A stretch of 64,000 nt of DNA from Gardnerella vaginalis (GCA_946997215.1 CAMPUL010000004.1:1-64000), one strand, 5' to 3'. Positions 8,697 through 18,503 are shown, counted from the stretch's first letter. Notes: generated by a model from the sequence alone, not told the origin. Numbers and translations: made by a program.

Positions 8697-9878
8697 GTGA
8701 CTGAGTGCAATACTTTAGCGAATCGCCACGCGTCCAATCCGTGCGATTGCAAGAATGAGCGCAAGAATGAGAATATTTGTGAGAGCGTACATAATCGCGT
8801 ACATAATCGCGTACATAATCGCATTGGCGTGGGGCAAACTTGCGCAAAAGTGATTCTTTTTGGCGAACACTCTGTTGTTTATGGCTACAGTGCAGTTGCG
8901 CTTCCGTTGCAAAATCTTAAAATGCGCGCAACGGTTAGTAGTGTAAATACAGCAAATGCATTAGATACAGCAGATACAGCAGATACAGCAGATACAGATG
9001 CGCACAAATCGCAAGCAACCGACGAACCAGTTGCACAAATCGAAAATAATCCTAATAAAAACAGCTTGCAAGAGCTTGCTCAAAGCTGCGTAACTCTTAA
9101 AGCATTGGATTTTTGCGGGCCATTGCAAAGTGCTCCAAAGCGTTTGAACTCCATTAAAACCGCGATTTATAAGGCTTTGCAATTTGCAAATTGGCGTGGC
9201 GAAGGGTTGAAAGTAGAAACAGCTTGCGATTTTCCGCCAGAGCGCGGATTGGGGTCGTCGGCTGCAGCTGCAGGAGCTGTGATTCGCGCGATTTTAGACT
9301 ATTACGCGATTGAAGCCAGCCAGGATCAGCTTTTTGCGCTTACTCAAGAGGCGGAAAATGTTGCTCATGGGAAGGCTTCGGGATTAGACGCAAAGGCTAC
9401 GGCTTCGGCGCGCGCGGTGCGATTTTTGGGCGGCGAATTTAGCAACATAAATATACGCATGCACGCGTGGCTTGTTTTGGCTGATTCGGGGTGCAAAGGG
9501 CAAACGCGCGATACGGTTGATGCGTTGCGCAAAAAGCGCGATTTGAATCCGCATGCGGTTGATGCGCTTTTAGAGCAGCTTGGGAAAATCGCCATTAGCG
9601 CGCAAGAGGATTTAAAACTTGGGCAGCCGTTGGAGATTGGGCTTAAGATGAGCCGCGCGCACAAGATTCTTGCGCAATTAGGCGTGAGCACACCGATTTT
9701 AGACGAGTTGGTTAGTGCTGCGTGCAAAAGTGGTGCTTTAGGAGCAAAGCTTACTGGAGGCGGCGGTGGCGGATGCGTTATAGCGCTTGCGCAAAACTAC
9801 GATAATGCGCTTAAAGTGGCGGCGGCGCTAGAGCGCGCAGGCGCTGCTAAAACGTGGATTGTGGAAATCGGCAGTTAG
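8697..9878 (+). CDS. mvaK1: Mevalonate kinase
   Basis: This GHMP-family kinase phosphorylates mevalonate in the isoprenoid pathway. It has CAKVILFGEHSVVYG near the N-terminus, the ATP loop PPERGLGSSAAAAG and the C-terminal GAKLTGGGGGGCVIA. I place the start at GTG 8697 because AAAGGAGG (8685-8692) lies 4 nt before it, giving 393 residues. An upstream in-frame ATG at 8598 has no ribosome binding site. Even so, about 45 poorly conserved residues precede the kinase core, including VHNR three times over from a 12-bp tandem repeat (8788-8823). A second in-frame repeat (ADT four times, near 8960-8999) and a KSQATD linker (13-mer copy at 9009) lie within the domain. Confidence 0.9.
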   Translation: MTECNTLANRHASNPCDCKNERKNENICESVHNRVHNRVHNRIGVGQTCAKVILFGEHSVVYGYSAVALPLQNLKMRATVSSVNTANALDTADTADTADTDAHKSQATDEPVAQIENNPNKNSLQELAQSCVTLKALDFCGPLQSAPKRLNSIKTAIYKALQFANWRGEGLKVETACDFPPERGLGSSAAAAGAVIRAILDYYAIEASQDQLFALTQEAENVAHGKASGLDAKATASARAVRFLGGEFSNINIRMHAWLVLADSGCKGQTRDTVDALRKKRDLNPHAVDALLEQLGKIAISAQEDLKLGQPLEIGLKMSRAHKILAQLGVSTPILDELVSAACKSGALGAKLTGGGGGGCVIALAQNYDNALKVAAALERAGAAKTWIVEIGS

Positions 9879-9899
9879 AAAGGTTTTAGAAAGGTTATT

Positions 9900-11048
9900 G
9901 TGGAAAACGTTGAAATTGAGCCAAAAATAGCGTTTGACGAGTCGATGCAAACGCATTGCGCAATCGCGGAAGCAAACGCGAACATTGCGCTAATCAAGTA
10001 TTGGGGAAAGCGCGACGAGCAGCTTATTTTGCCGTATTCTTCCTCGCTATCTTTGACTTTAGGCGGATTTTCCACAAAAACTAGCGTGCATTTTGACGAT
10101 TCTCTAGAAGACGACTCCGTTTGCTTAAACAACACAGAGCTTAGTGGCGATTTATTACAAAGCAATGAGCGCGCGCGAATCGTAAGAATGCTAGACATGG
10201 TGCGAAAAATGGCTGGAATCGAAAGCCGTGCGCGAGTTATAAGTAAAAACACAGTTCCAACGGCTGCGGGCCTTGCATCTAGCGCTTCGGGTTTTGCTGC
10301 GCTGGCGTCTGCGGCTTCCTATGCTGCAGGTCTTAGATTAAACGCGCGCGAACTTTCGATTTTAGCGCGCAAAGGGTCGGGGTCGGCATGCAGGTCGATT
10401 TACGGCGGATTGGTGTTGTGGAATGCAGGCACGAGTAGCGAAACGAGTTATGCGGAGCCAATTGAATCGCCAAAAGATTTGAACCTTGCAATGGTTGCTG
10501 TTGTTTTGAATGCAAGCAAAAAGAAGATTTCTAGCCGCGATGCAATGCGGCAAACGGTTGAAACGTCGCCTATTTACGAAAAATGGATTAAAAGTTGTAA
10601 AGATGATATTACAACGGCTTTGCAAGCGATTAAAAACTGCGATTTAGAGGCGTTGGGCGAGGTTTCGGAGCGAAACGCTTTAGGAATGCATGCTGCAATG
10701 CGCGCGTCTAATCCTAGCGTTGACTACCTTACTCAAGAATCGCACGCTGTGCTTAGAGTTGTGCGGCAAATGCGCGATGAGGGGTGGTCTGTTTGGGCTA
10801 CAATGGACGCAGGTCCAAATGTTAAGGTTTTAACCAGTGCGGAGCAAGCTTTGCGCGTTAAAAACGAGTTGAGTTTGCGTGCGCTTGGTGAGATTAAGCG
10901 TTTGCGCGAGTCGCAGGAAGCGGCGGATTTGGTGGAATCTGCGGAGTCTGTGGAATCTGCGGAGTCGTCGCAATCCAATCCGCAGTTTGTTATTGCGCGC
11001 CCAGGCGATGCGGTTAAAGTAAGGTTGTACGGAGAAAATCATGACTAA
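9900..11048 (+). CDS. mvaD: Diphosphomevalonate decarboxylase
   Basis: The enzyme converts mevalonate 5-diphosphate to isopentenyl diphosphate using ATP. Family motifs are the opening NANIALIKYWGKRDE, the ATP loop PTAAGLASSASGFAALA and the later TMDAGPNVK. The start is GTG 9900 with GAAAGG at 9889-9894. It follows mvaK1 by 21 nt and overlaps the next gene by 8 nt, so the three mevalonate genes form one translationally coupled operon. An ESAESVESAESSQ low-complexity run lies near the C-terminus. Confidence 0.93.
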   Translation: MENVEIEPKIAFDESMQTHCAIAEANANIALIKYWGKRDEQLILPYSSSLSLTLGGFSTKTSVHFDDSLEDDSVCLNNTELSGDLLQSNERARIVRMLDMVRKMAGIESRARVISKNTVPTAAGLASSASGFAALASAASYAAGLRLNARELSILARKGSGSACRSIYGGLVLWNAGTSSETSYAEPIESPKDLNLAMVAVVLNASKKKISSRDAMRQTVETSPIYEKWIKSCKDDITTALQAIKNCDLEALGEVSERNALGMHAAMRASNPSVDYLTQESHAVLRVVRQMRDEGWSVWATMDAGPNVKVLTSAEQALRVKNELSLRALGEIKRLRESQEAADLVESAESVESAESSQSNPQFVIARPGDAVKVRLYGENHD

Positions 11049-13536
11049 ATTTCAAGCGGCAGCTCCTGGAAAGCTTTATATAGCAGGCGAATACGCTGTT
11101 GTAGATGGAAGAGCTGCAATCGTAACAGCCGTGAATCGTTATGTAAAAGTTACGGTTGATGCAGCTGGAGCTTGTGATTTTCTTGAAAATGGTGCATGTA
11201 GTAGGAATTTTTACGGCAGGAATTTTTACGGAAAAATTACGTGTGAGGATAAAAATTTTGAGCCGTTGTATTGGAAGTTTGGCGGCGGCAATGGTGACGG
11301 CACGCGTTTTGGCAATAACAAGGAATTTATTTTAGATAAAAATGATGGATGCGGATGCTATTCACGCTCGGTTGATTGCGATTTGCCAGCGGAAAAATCG
11401 CCAGAAACCAACGATTCGCTAGAACAAACTAATGTAGAAAAAATTAAAAAATACTACGCGTACGTGATTTCCGCAATGAACGTAGTGGACGAATATGCGC
11501 GCGAGGTGGGCGCGTTGGGTTCGGCGGAAGCACTGGGCAACACGCGCGAATACAACGTACACATTGAAAGCGATTTAGACGATAAAAAAACGGGCAAAAA
11601 ATACGGGCTTGGATCTTCGGCTGCAGTAACGGTGGCGGCTGTGCGCGCACTGTGCGAATGGTACGGATTGGCGCTTGCAACGTCAGAATTGTGCAAATTA
11701 GCCATAATTGCGTCTTCGCTAGTAAAAAAGTCGGGAAGCGGCGGAGACGTGGCAGCCAGCGCATACGGCGGATGGGTATTGTACCGCGCGTACAATCGCG
11801 AATGGCTTAAAGCAGAAGTAGAAATGATTGAAAGCGGAGACTCCAGCTTGTGCGAGTTGATGCAAAAAAAGTGGCCGCGATTTGAAGTAAAACGCTTAAA
11901 AGTGGGCGGCGGCTTGCGACTTTTAGTTGGGTGGACGGGGAACCCTGCAAGTAGCGCGGAGCTTGTTGGAAGTGTGAAGGCTGGCGCGAATGCTGGTGTG
12001 AATGCTGGCGCTGCGTCTAGTGATTTAACCGCGCGCGAGCACGCTAAAACATGCGCTAAAACTTACGAAGATTTTTGCGCGCAAAGCGAAAAATGTGTGC
12101 AAAAAATCGCAAATGCGCTAGAAAATGGGGATTTTAACGCGTTGTTAAGCGGATTTGCGCAAAATCGTGCGCTGTTAAAAGATCTTGGCAAAATCACGGG
12201 AACGCTAATCGAAACGCCAAAACTTACGCGACTAATAGAAGCAGCAAATTGCGCAGGATTGCCAGCAAAAACAAGCGGCGCAGGCGGCGGAGATTGCGGA
12301 ATCGCGATTGCGCGCGCACAAGATTTTGATGCCGTGTTTGCTCGCATTAAAGACGAATGGCAAAAAAGTGGGATTGAGGCGCTTAATCTGAAAGTCGCAG
12401 AAATTGATGAAAGTGGCGATTTTTCGCTTATCGAGCAACGCAAAAACGATCACATAAAACTTGCGTGCAAACAATACAAAGCGCGCGCGGATTCTGGCTT
12501 TGAAGGCGTGCGATTTATTCCAAACGCTTTGCCGCAATTGGCGCTAAGCGATGTAGATACAAGCGTGAGCGTGTTTGGAGAATCCGCAAAATGGGACGTT
12601 CCGCTGTACATTAACGCAATGACGGGCGGTAGCAAGAATGGCGAAAATATAAACGCAATGCTTGCAAAAGTGGCAGCAAAAACTGGTGTAGCAATGGCTT
12701 CTGGCTCGCTAAGCGCAGCGCTTAAAAATCCGCGTCTTGCAGAGACTTTCAGCGTGATTCGGCGCTTTAATCCGCGCGGATTTGTGATAGCGAATGTAAG
12801 CGCTGGGGCAAGCGTTGAGCAGGCGATTAAAGCTGTGGAAATTTTGCAAGCAGACGCGTTGCAAATCCACCTTAACGCGGCGCAGGAGCTTGTCATGAGC
12901 GAAGGAGACCGCGATTTTAGTGCGTGGCTTAGCAATATTGAGGCCATTGCGCGCGCGCTTGATTCAATGAAGGTTCCAGTTGTTGTTAAGGAAACTGGGT
13001 GCGGAATGAGCGCTCGGGATGTGTTGCGGTTGCACGGCGTGGGCGTGCGCGCGGTTGATGTTGGCGGACGCGGCGGCACGAATTTTGTTGCGATTGAAAA
13101 TGCACGGCGTGGGCGTGGGTGCGGCTACGATTTCCTTGATTCTTGGGGGCTTACCACCGTTGAGTCGTTACTAGACATAGCGCAATGCGATAAGATTTTG
13201 CGCGATTCTTGTGATTCTTGTGATAGTGCGGTTGCTGGCGATTCTGCGGTTGCTGGCGATAGTGTGCAAATGCAAGTGTTTGCAAGCGGAGGAGTGCGTA
13301 CGCCGCTTGATGTTGTGCGCGCGCTGAAGCTTGGGGCGAGTGCAGTTGGAGTCGCTGGCGAGTTCTTGCATACGCTAACTTGCGAAGGAGAAGATGCACT
13401 TGTTGAGCAGATTGAGGATTGGAAGACGCAAATTCGCGTAATAATGGCGTTGCTTGGATGCAAGAATATTGACGACTTGCGCAAAAATGCGCGCATCTTG
13501 ATTGATGGCAAGCCGTTCGCGCTTAGACTGCGTTAA
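11041..13536 (+). CDS. Fused phosphomevalonate kinase and type 2 IPP isomerase
   Basis: A single 831-residue frame holds two pathway steps. Residues 1-460 are a GHMP-type phosphomevalonate kinase: APGKLYIAGEYAVVDG at 8-23, YGLGSSAAV at 188-196 and SGAGGGDCG at 412-420. Residues from about 465 are the FMN-dependent isomerase, opening EQRKNDHIKLA, with NAMTGGS at 525-531, then QIHLNAAQE, DVGGRGGTNF and SGGVRTPLD. No in-frame start codon with a ribosome binding site lies near the junction, so the isomerase should be made only as part of the fusion. The ATG overlaps the mvaD stop by 8 nt. Repeats SAVAGDSAVAGDS (13229-13259) sit in a loop of the isomerase half. The earlier enzymes, HMG-CoA synthase and reductase, are not in the window. 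Confidence 0.9.
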   Translation: MTKFQAAAPGKLYIAGEYAVVDGRAAIVTAVNRYVKVTVDAAGACDFLENGACSRNFYGRNFYGKITCEDKNFEPLYWKFGGGNGDGTRFGNNKEFILDKNDGCGCYSRSVDCDLPAEKSPETNDSLEQTNVEKIKKYYAYVISAMNVVDEYAREVGALGSAEALGNTREYNVHIESDLDDKKTGKKYGLGSSAAVTVAAVRALCEWYGLALATSELCKLAIIASSLVKKSGSGGDVAASAYGGWVLYRAYNREWLKAEVEMIESGDSSLCELMQKKWPRFEVKRLKVGGGLRLLVGWTGNPASSAELVGSVKAGANAGVNAGAASSDLTAREHAKTCAKTYEDFCAQSEKCVQKIANALENGDFNALLSGFAQNRALLKDLGKITGTLIETPKLTRLIEAANCAGLPAKTSGAGGGDCGIAIARAQDFDAVFARIKDEWQKSGIEALNLKVAEIDESGDFSLIEQRKNDHIKLACKQYKARADSGFEGVRFIPNALPQLALSDVDTSVSVFGESAKWDVPLYINAMTGGSKNGENINAMLAKVAAKTGVAMASGSLSAALKNPRLAETFSVIRRFNPRGFVIANVSAGASVEQAIKAVEILQADALQIHLNAAQELVMSEGDRDFSAWLSNIEAIARALDSMKVPVVVKETGCGMSARDVLRLHGVGVRAVDVGGRGGTNFVAIENARRGRGCGYDFLDSWGLTTVESLLDIAQCDKILRDSCDSCDSAVAGDSAVAGDSVQMQVFASGGVRTPLDVVRALKLGASAVGVAGEFLHTLTCEGEDALVEQIEDWKTQIRVIMALLGCKNIDDLRKNARILIDGKPFALRLR

Positions 13537-13680
13537 CGATATTTCCTTGCTTGGTATTGCGCGAGGTTTGAGTATTTCTCTCCTCGCAAGTGACGCGCTC
13601 CTTTACGGATATCTTGTGAACGTTAATATTCCGAGGCTTCAGTATGGCGCTATTTATTTCTCTCCTCGCGTATGTTGTAA
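13536..13680. repeat. R2 dispersed repeat, partial copy
   Basis: GCGCGAGGTTTGAGTATTTC, CTCCTCGCAAGTGACGCG and GAACGTTAATATTC occur in the same order here, at 46200-46330, and on the opposite strand at 24840-24960. CTCTCCTCGC appears twice in this copy. The 286-nt gap between the mevalonate operon and rpmB otherwise shows only a probable promoter region for rpmB. Confidence 0.6.
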
Positions 13681-13822
13681 TGTCGGGCGTAGTGATATAC
13701 TTGTGTAGTTGTGCGTTCAAGCATGCTTATTTGTTTATGTGATTTAACATTGGTTAGTCGCGTTTGGATTTGCGTGATTGGGCGACGCAAGACTTGCAAG
13801 TCAAAGAAAATAGGAGTCCATT

Positions 13823-14017
13823 ATGGCAGCTCGTTGCGCATTATGTGGCAAGGGACCGCAGACCGGTTTCAGTGTTTCACATTCGCACATTCGCAATAAG
13901 CGCACCTTCCGCCCGAACCTTCAGCCAGTTCGCACCACCATTGATGGCGAAAATGTTCGCCTTCGCGTGTGCGTAAAATGCATTAAGGCAGGCAAGGTTC
14001 AGCGTGTTGAAGCGTGA
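13823..14017 (+). CDS. rpmB: 50S ribosomal protein L28
   Basis: A 64-residue large-subunit protein with the family pattern [17 protein letters not shown] and RPNLQ. It keeps two CxxC pairs (CALC and CVKC), so it is the zinc-binding form of L28. AGGAG at 13811-13815 precedes the ATG. It is monocistronic and ends in a strong terminator. Confidence 0.95.
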   Translation: MAARCALCGKGPQTGFSVSHSHIRNKRTFRPNLQPVRTTIDGENVRLRVCVKCIKAGKVQRVEA

Positions 14018-14035
14018 ATCGCGTGTTAAATGTAA

Positions 14036-14064
14036 GGCCCTGAGCAGTGCTCGGGGCTTTTTTT
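14036..14064 (+). terminator. Terminator after rpmB
   Basis: GGCCCTGAGC pairs with GCTCGGGGCT around an AGT loop and is followed by a T7 run. It is a classic intrinsic terminator placed 19 nt after the L28 stop. Confidence 0.85.
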
Positions 14065-14169
14065 GTAGCTCAAAACGCTGATTAAAGCAACATTTTCGGT
14101 AAATCGCTCGCGAGAATTGACGATTTCGAGCTGCATAATGCGTCATTTTCCTCTTTCTGTTGTTTCTTT

Positions 14170-14328
14170 CCCGTGTTTGTTCCCTATTTAATCAAAAATG
14201 GGAACAAACGTGGGGAATCGCGCGCCTAGGCCGCGCGAACGAAACATCTCATTCAGTGCGAAGAATCTCGAATCTCTACCTTGCTTGCGCGACGACCTGC
14301 CTTTTCGCTTAAATCGTAGCGCAACGAT
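14170..14328. repeat. R4, R1 tail, R2 fragment and R1 head fragments before recG
   Basis: This stretch is a mosaic. R4 hairpin arms lie at 14170-14215, and an R1 tail (CGCGCCTAGGCCGCGCGAAC) at 14220-14240. An R2 fragment, CTCATTCAGTGCGAAGAATC, lies near 14248-14267, and an R1 head, GCGCGACGACCTGCCTTTTCGC, at 14287-14308. The mosaic fills most of the 323-nt gap, and the recG promoter emerges directly from the last fragment. Confidence 0.6.
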
Positions 14329-14334
14329 TATAAT
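14329..14334 (+). promoter_or_regulatory. -10 element of recG, probably leaderless
   Basis: A perfect TATAAT ends 6 nt before the recG ATG at 14341, so the expected transcription start coincides with the A of the start codon. No Shine-Dalgarno is present. No convincing -35 is visible at the normal spacing. Confidence 0.6.
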
Positions 14335-14340
14335 CGAAGT

Positions 14341-16791
14341 ATGGCAGCACGCATAACACTCAACACAGCAATATCGTCAATCGTAAGTAACAAGCGCCGC
14401 GCGTCTGCCTTAAAATCGCTAGGCGTAGTCACAGTAAAAGACGCATTAACCTACTACCCGTTTAGAGTCACAAATCCGCTAAAACGCACGCATTTAAGCC
14501 AAATTTTGCCAGGTCAAGAAGTGGCATTTTGCGCGATTATACAGTCCATAAACTTAGTGCAAATGAATGCGCGAAGAGGGTACCGCCTAGACGTAAACGT
14601 TGCGCAAGATGCCTCGCGCGCTCAAATCGTCTATTTTTCAAAAAGCAAGCAATACGCGCAATGGGTTAGTAGCCGCATGAGCGTTGGCCAAACCGTTGTT
14701 GTGGGCGGCACGAGCGGCGCTTTTAATGGCGTTTTGCAATTTACGCATCCGCAAGTTATAAGCGTTTTAGCGCAGTCTAGCAACGATGAGAAGTCTAGCA
14801 ATGATGAGAGATCCAGCGCGTCTGCCGATTTTGTTGCGCAAAGCGTTGAAGAAGCGTTTGAAAAGTTATGCGCTCCTCGGCCGATTTACCACGCAAATTC
14901 GCGAATTTCTAGCGACCACATTCACGAGACGATTTTAGGATTATTGCAACTTTTTAAGAGTTGTTATGGTGGCGATTTTGCGCCTGAATCCCTGCCTGAA
15001 TCCCTGCCAGACATTCTCCCACAATCCGTAATCGCAAGTAAAAATCTTCTGCATCGCGCGGATGCGTTTGAATCAATCCACAATCCGCAAAACAAAGAGG
15101 ATTTTGCGCGCGCAATCAACACAATGCGCTTTGAAGAAGCGTTTATATCTCAAATCGCTGTTTTGCAATCTCGCGAGAATTCGCGCCTAGGCTCAGCTTA
15201 CAAATGTAAAAATAGTGCTTTAAGGCATCAATTTGAAGAAAGTTTGCCATTTGCATTGACGGAAGGCCAAAAAAACGTTATTAGCGAGATTACGGAAGAT
15301 ATGCAAGGCGCGCAAGGCGAATCGCAAGCAACCGATGATTCGCAAGCATCCAGCGAATCGCCATTAACCAGCGAATCGCCATTAACCAGCGAATCACCAT
15401 TAAAACCAATGCGTCGCCTTTTGCAAGGAGAAGTCGGATCTGGTAAAACGGTTGTTGCAATGAGCGCAATGCTTCAAGCTGTTGGATCGGGTCACCAAGC
15501 GGTTCTTGTTGCGCCAACTCAAGTGCTGGCTCATCAACACGCCGAAAACTTGCGCAAAATGATTGCTCGCGCACGCATAAACGTTGAAATTACGCTTGTA
15601 ACAGGCGGAATGAAGTTGGCGGATCGAAGAAGCGCCCTGGCAAAAGTGGCAAGCGGCGAGCCTGCGATTATAGTGGCCACTCATGCCGCGTTTTCCGCTA
15701 GTTTTAAGCCCACAAACCTTGCGCTGGCTATAATCGACGAGCAACACAGATTTGGCGTTGAGCAGCGCGATTCGCTTATACGCAAAATGAGCAATAATGC
15801 GGATGTTCATCTTCTTGTTATGACAGCTACGCCGATTCCTAGATCTGCTGCAATGACTTGGTTTGGCGATTTAGACGCGTCTTACTTAACGGAGCTTCCA
15901 GGCGGACGCAAGCCAATTCGCACGTTTGTTATAAACGAGTTGGATTTTGCAAAAATGGCAGCAATGTTTAGTCACATTCGCTCCAGGATTGACGCAGGGG
16001 AGCGCGCGTACGTTGTTTGTGCGCGAATAGACGATGACGATAATGGCGATAGAGATGGTGATGGTTATAATGGCGATGGAGATAGTGGCAATTCGCATTA
16101 TGGCGCGGTTGCTGGCGATTTTGGCGTATACACATATAATCCATTAAACGATTCTCAAGTTAGCGCGCAAGCCGATCTTCAAGTTCACACAGTATCGCAA
16201 ATTTCAGCTCGTCTTAAAAACCTCGCTCAATTTAGTGGCGTCAATTTTGCTGAGCTTACAGGGCGCACAAGTGACGACGAGAAGCGCAAAATTATGAGCG
16301 ACTTTGAAAGCGGAAAAGTGCAAATCTTGGTTTCTACAACCGTAATCGAAGTTGGAGTAGACGTTGCAAAAGCAAGTTGCATAGTGATTTTTAACGCAGA
16401 GCGATTCGGCCTTGCGCAGCTTCATCAACTTAGGGGGAGAGTGGGGCGCTCTGGCACGCAATCATGGGCTTTTTTGGTATCTGCAGCTCAAGATAACGAG
16501 TTGGCGGCAGCGCGTTTGCAAGTTGTAGAAGAATCGCTAGATGGCTTTGTAATCGCGCAAAAAGACTTGGAGCTTAGAAACGTTGGAGATGTTTTAGGAG
16601 ACAGTCAGTCTGGCGGAAAATCAAGCTTAAAGCTGCTACGAGTTGTTAAAGACGCGCATATTATTGCAGACGCAAGGCAGTGCGCAACTTCGATTCTTGC
16701 AAGCGACCCGACTTTGCAAAATCACACGCAACTCGCTGGAGCTGTTTTAGACTTTACTCGTGGAAGCAGCACTGCGATTTTGAGCAATTAG
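14341..16791 (+). CDS. recG: ATP-dependent DNA helicase RecG
   Basis: A branch-migrating helicase that processes stalled forks and recombination intermediates. The N-terminal wedge/OB region spans about 1-145. Helicase motifs include Walker A GEVGSGKT at 363-370, DEQH at 466-469, TATPIPR from 495, and the C-terminal LRGRVGRSG. At 816 residues it is longer than most RecG proteins because of low-complexity insertions: SSNDEKSSNDERSS near 146, TSESPL repeats at about 343-354, and a D/G/N-rich loop containing GAVAGDF near 590. These sit between conserved blocks and should be surface loops. It overlaps no neighbour. Confidence 0.95.
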   Translation: MAARITLNTAISSIVSNKRRASALKSLGVVTVKDALTYYPFRVTNPLKRTHLSQILPGQEVAFCAIIQSINLVQMNARRGYRLDVNVAQDASRAQIVYFSKSKQYAQWVSSRMSVGQTVVVGGTSGAFNGVLQFTHPQVISVLAQSSNDEKSSNDERSSASADFVAQSVEEAFEKLCAPRPIYHANSRISSDHIHETILGLLQLFKSCYGGDFAPESLPESLPDILPQSVIASKNLLHRADAFESIHNPQNKEDFARAINTMRFEEAFISQIAVLQSRENSRLGSAYKCKNSALRHQFEESLPFALTEGQKNVISEITEDMQGAQGESQATDDSQASSESPLTSESPLTSESPLKPMRRLLQGEVGSGKTVVAMSAMLQAVGSGHQAVLVAPTQVLAHQHAENLRKMIARARINVEITLVTGGMKLADRRSALAKVASGEPAIIVATHAAFSASFKPTNLALAIIDEQHRFGVEQRDSLIRKMSNNADVHLLVMTATPIPRSAAMTWFGDLDASYLTELPGGRKPIRTFVINELDFAKMAAMFSHIRSRIDAGERAYVVCARIDDDDNGDRDGDGYNGDGDSGNSHYGAVAGDFGVYTYNPLNDSQVSAQADLQVHTVSQISARLKNLAQFSGVNFAELTGRTSDDEKRKIMSDFESGKVQILVSTTVIEVGVDVAKASCIVIFNAERFGLAQLHQLRGRVGRSGTQSWAFLVSAAQDNELAAARLQVVEESLDGFVIAQKDLELRNVGDVLGDSQSGGKSSLKLLRVVKDAHIIADARQCATSILASDPTLQNHTQLAGAVLDFTRGSSTAILSN

Positions 16792-16899
16792 AAGAAAATC
16801 GAGAAGAAAATCGCACAATTTTTTACAATTTACGTGCGAAAAATGCAATTTTTGAATATTCTAGAAGTATAAGGTAAAAACGCGAGAGATGAGGCAAAG

Positions 16900-18048
16900 A
16901 TGACTGAACGCGAGCAACAAATATTGTCGTGGATTCAGCAGAATCCTATGATTAGTCAGCAAGAGCTTGCAGACTTAGCGGGCATTACAAGATCGGGCGT
17001 GGCAGCGCATATTTCTAATCTTATTCGCAAAGGATATCTTAGAGGCAAAGGTTACATTGTTACTCCACCAAGCTACGTAACAGTAATTGGCGGAATAAGC
17101 ATGGACGTCTTGGGAATTGCGTGCGGAGACCTTATGGACTACACGTCGAACGCTGCAAAAGTGCGGTATGCGCTTGGCGGAGTTGGTCGAAATATCGCAG
17201 TTGCTTTAGAGAGGATGAATACGCGCGCAAGTCTGGTCTCTGTGTACGGAGGCGACCACAATGGCGAGTTGTTCAAAATCGATGCATCCGTAAATGGGCT
17301 AGATATAGGCTACTCAAAGCAGCTTCCAGACGCAATGACAGCGTCTTATATGTATGTTGGAGACGCTTCTGGGCAAAGGCTTTTGGCACTAGACGATATG
17401 AGCATTTACGATTACATGACGCCAGACTTTTTGCGTGAAAGAATATCAATCATAGAAAACGCAGACATTGTTGCGCTCGACACCAACATTTCGCAAAAGT
17501 CATTTGAATGGGTGTGCGATAACTACCATAAGCCGATTATGGTGCGCGCAATAACGGATGCAAAAGCTACGAGAATACTTTCGCGCTTAAATTGCATTGA
17601 TACTCTTGTTTTAGATACTGCAGAATCGCAAGCACTTACTGGAATTTGCGCTGTAGACGAAAGGTCTGCCATTCAATGCGCAAAGGCTCTGCTTAAGCGC
17701 GGAGTTAAGCGCGTGTTTGTTAATTCTGGGCGAGAAGGCGTTGCGTATGGAATACTTGGGGAAGGTATTGCGTTTTATCCTGTGCCTTTGCAGCGCGTTC
17801 AAAGGATGATTGTTTCTAGAGGAAACGGATCCGAAGGCGCTAAGGCTGTTGGCAACGACAACGGTTCTAGCGATACTGCGACTGCAGCTTTGATTTATGC
17901 GCGATACAACCACTTTGATAATTCCAAGACGGGGCGATTTGCGGTTGCTGCTGCTGCGCTTAATATGGAGTCTGTTGAAGCTGTGCACGAAGCGATGACG
18001 CCAGAGCTTGTTGAGGAGCGTATGCAAAGCATTCATGAGCGCGCGTGA
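16900..18048 (+). CDS. PfkB-family kinase with N-terminal winged helix (pseudouridine kinase-like)
   Basis: Residues 1-55 form a winged helix-turn-helix (EREQQILSWIQQNPMISQQELADLAGITRSGVAAHI). Residues from about 58 form a PfkB sugar/nucleoside kinase domain, with GGISMDVLG and GGVGRNIAVALERM. The same architecture occurs in PsuK-like pseudouridine kinases that also carry a DNA-binding domain. The C-terminal anion hole (normally GAGD) is degenerate here; the region reads SRGNGSEGAKAVGNDNGSSDTATAALIYA, so catalysis is uncertain. The convergent neighbours are a nucleoside hydrolase and a transporter, which supports a nucleoside role. The stop codon lies inside an R1 copy. Confidence 0.75.
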   Translation: MTEREQQILSWIQQNPMISQQELADLAGITRSGVAAHISNLIRKGYLRGKGYIVTPPSYVTVIGGISMDVLGIACGDLMDYTSNAAKVRYALGGVGRNIAVALERMNTRASLVSVYGGDHNGELFKIDASVNGLDIGYSKQLPDAMTASYMYVGDASGQRLLALDDMSIYDYMTPDFLRERISIIENADIVALDTNISQKSFEWVCDNYHKPIMVRAITDAKATRILSRLNCIDTLVLDTAESQALTGICAVDERSAIQCAKALLKRGVKRVFVNSGREGVAYGILGEGIAFYPVPLQRVQRMIVSRGNGSEGAKAVGNDNGSSDTATAALIYARYNHFDNSKTGRFAVAAAALNMESVEAVHEAMTPELVEERMQSIHERA

Positions 18049-18229
18049 CGACCTGCCTTTTCGCTTAGAGCGTAGCGCGAATCGACGATTTCGAGCTGCA
18101 TAATGCGCGAGAAATCACCTCGATTCGCTGAGCCGCTCAAACGTAAAGTCCAGTGGACTTTACACGCCAAATCAGCCGAGCGGCTACTAATAGCCGCGAG
18201 GAATAGCGCGCTTAGACCGCGCTAACGAT
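18041..18229. repeat. R1 structured dispersed repeat overlapping a gene end
   Basis: This copy begins GCGCGTGACGACCTGCC, so its second codon position supplies the TGA stop of the upstream kinase gene. It contains the GTAAAGTCCAGTGGACTTTAC palindrome and the GGCTACTAATAGCC hairpin. The tail here is CGCGCTTAGACCGCGCTAACGAT. Confidence 0.8.
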
Positions 18230-18503
18230 TACCTGCCTGAGCGCCATTCCTTACTTAACGTTGCGTGAGGGCTGGCTAATTCTTGTCTCACAACGCTCCG
18301 CCTCTTGCGTGTTGTCTTGTGTTGCGGTTGTTCCGTTTTGGCTTTGATTTTGTCTTTGGTTGAAGTTTGTTTGTAGGTGTGAGTCATTGGATTATTTGGT
18401 ATCGGCTGCCGCTCTTATACTGTTCGACCAAGAATCACCCAGCCCTCTTACGTGCTTGAACAATTGCGTATAGTCTAATCACCGAGATTCGCGCTTTTTC
18501 TTG

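Noticed and set aside
13502-13899. Several short frames between the mevalonate operon and rpmB
   Set aside because: They lie in the R2 repeat or in the wrong frame of rpmB and lack ribosome binding sites.
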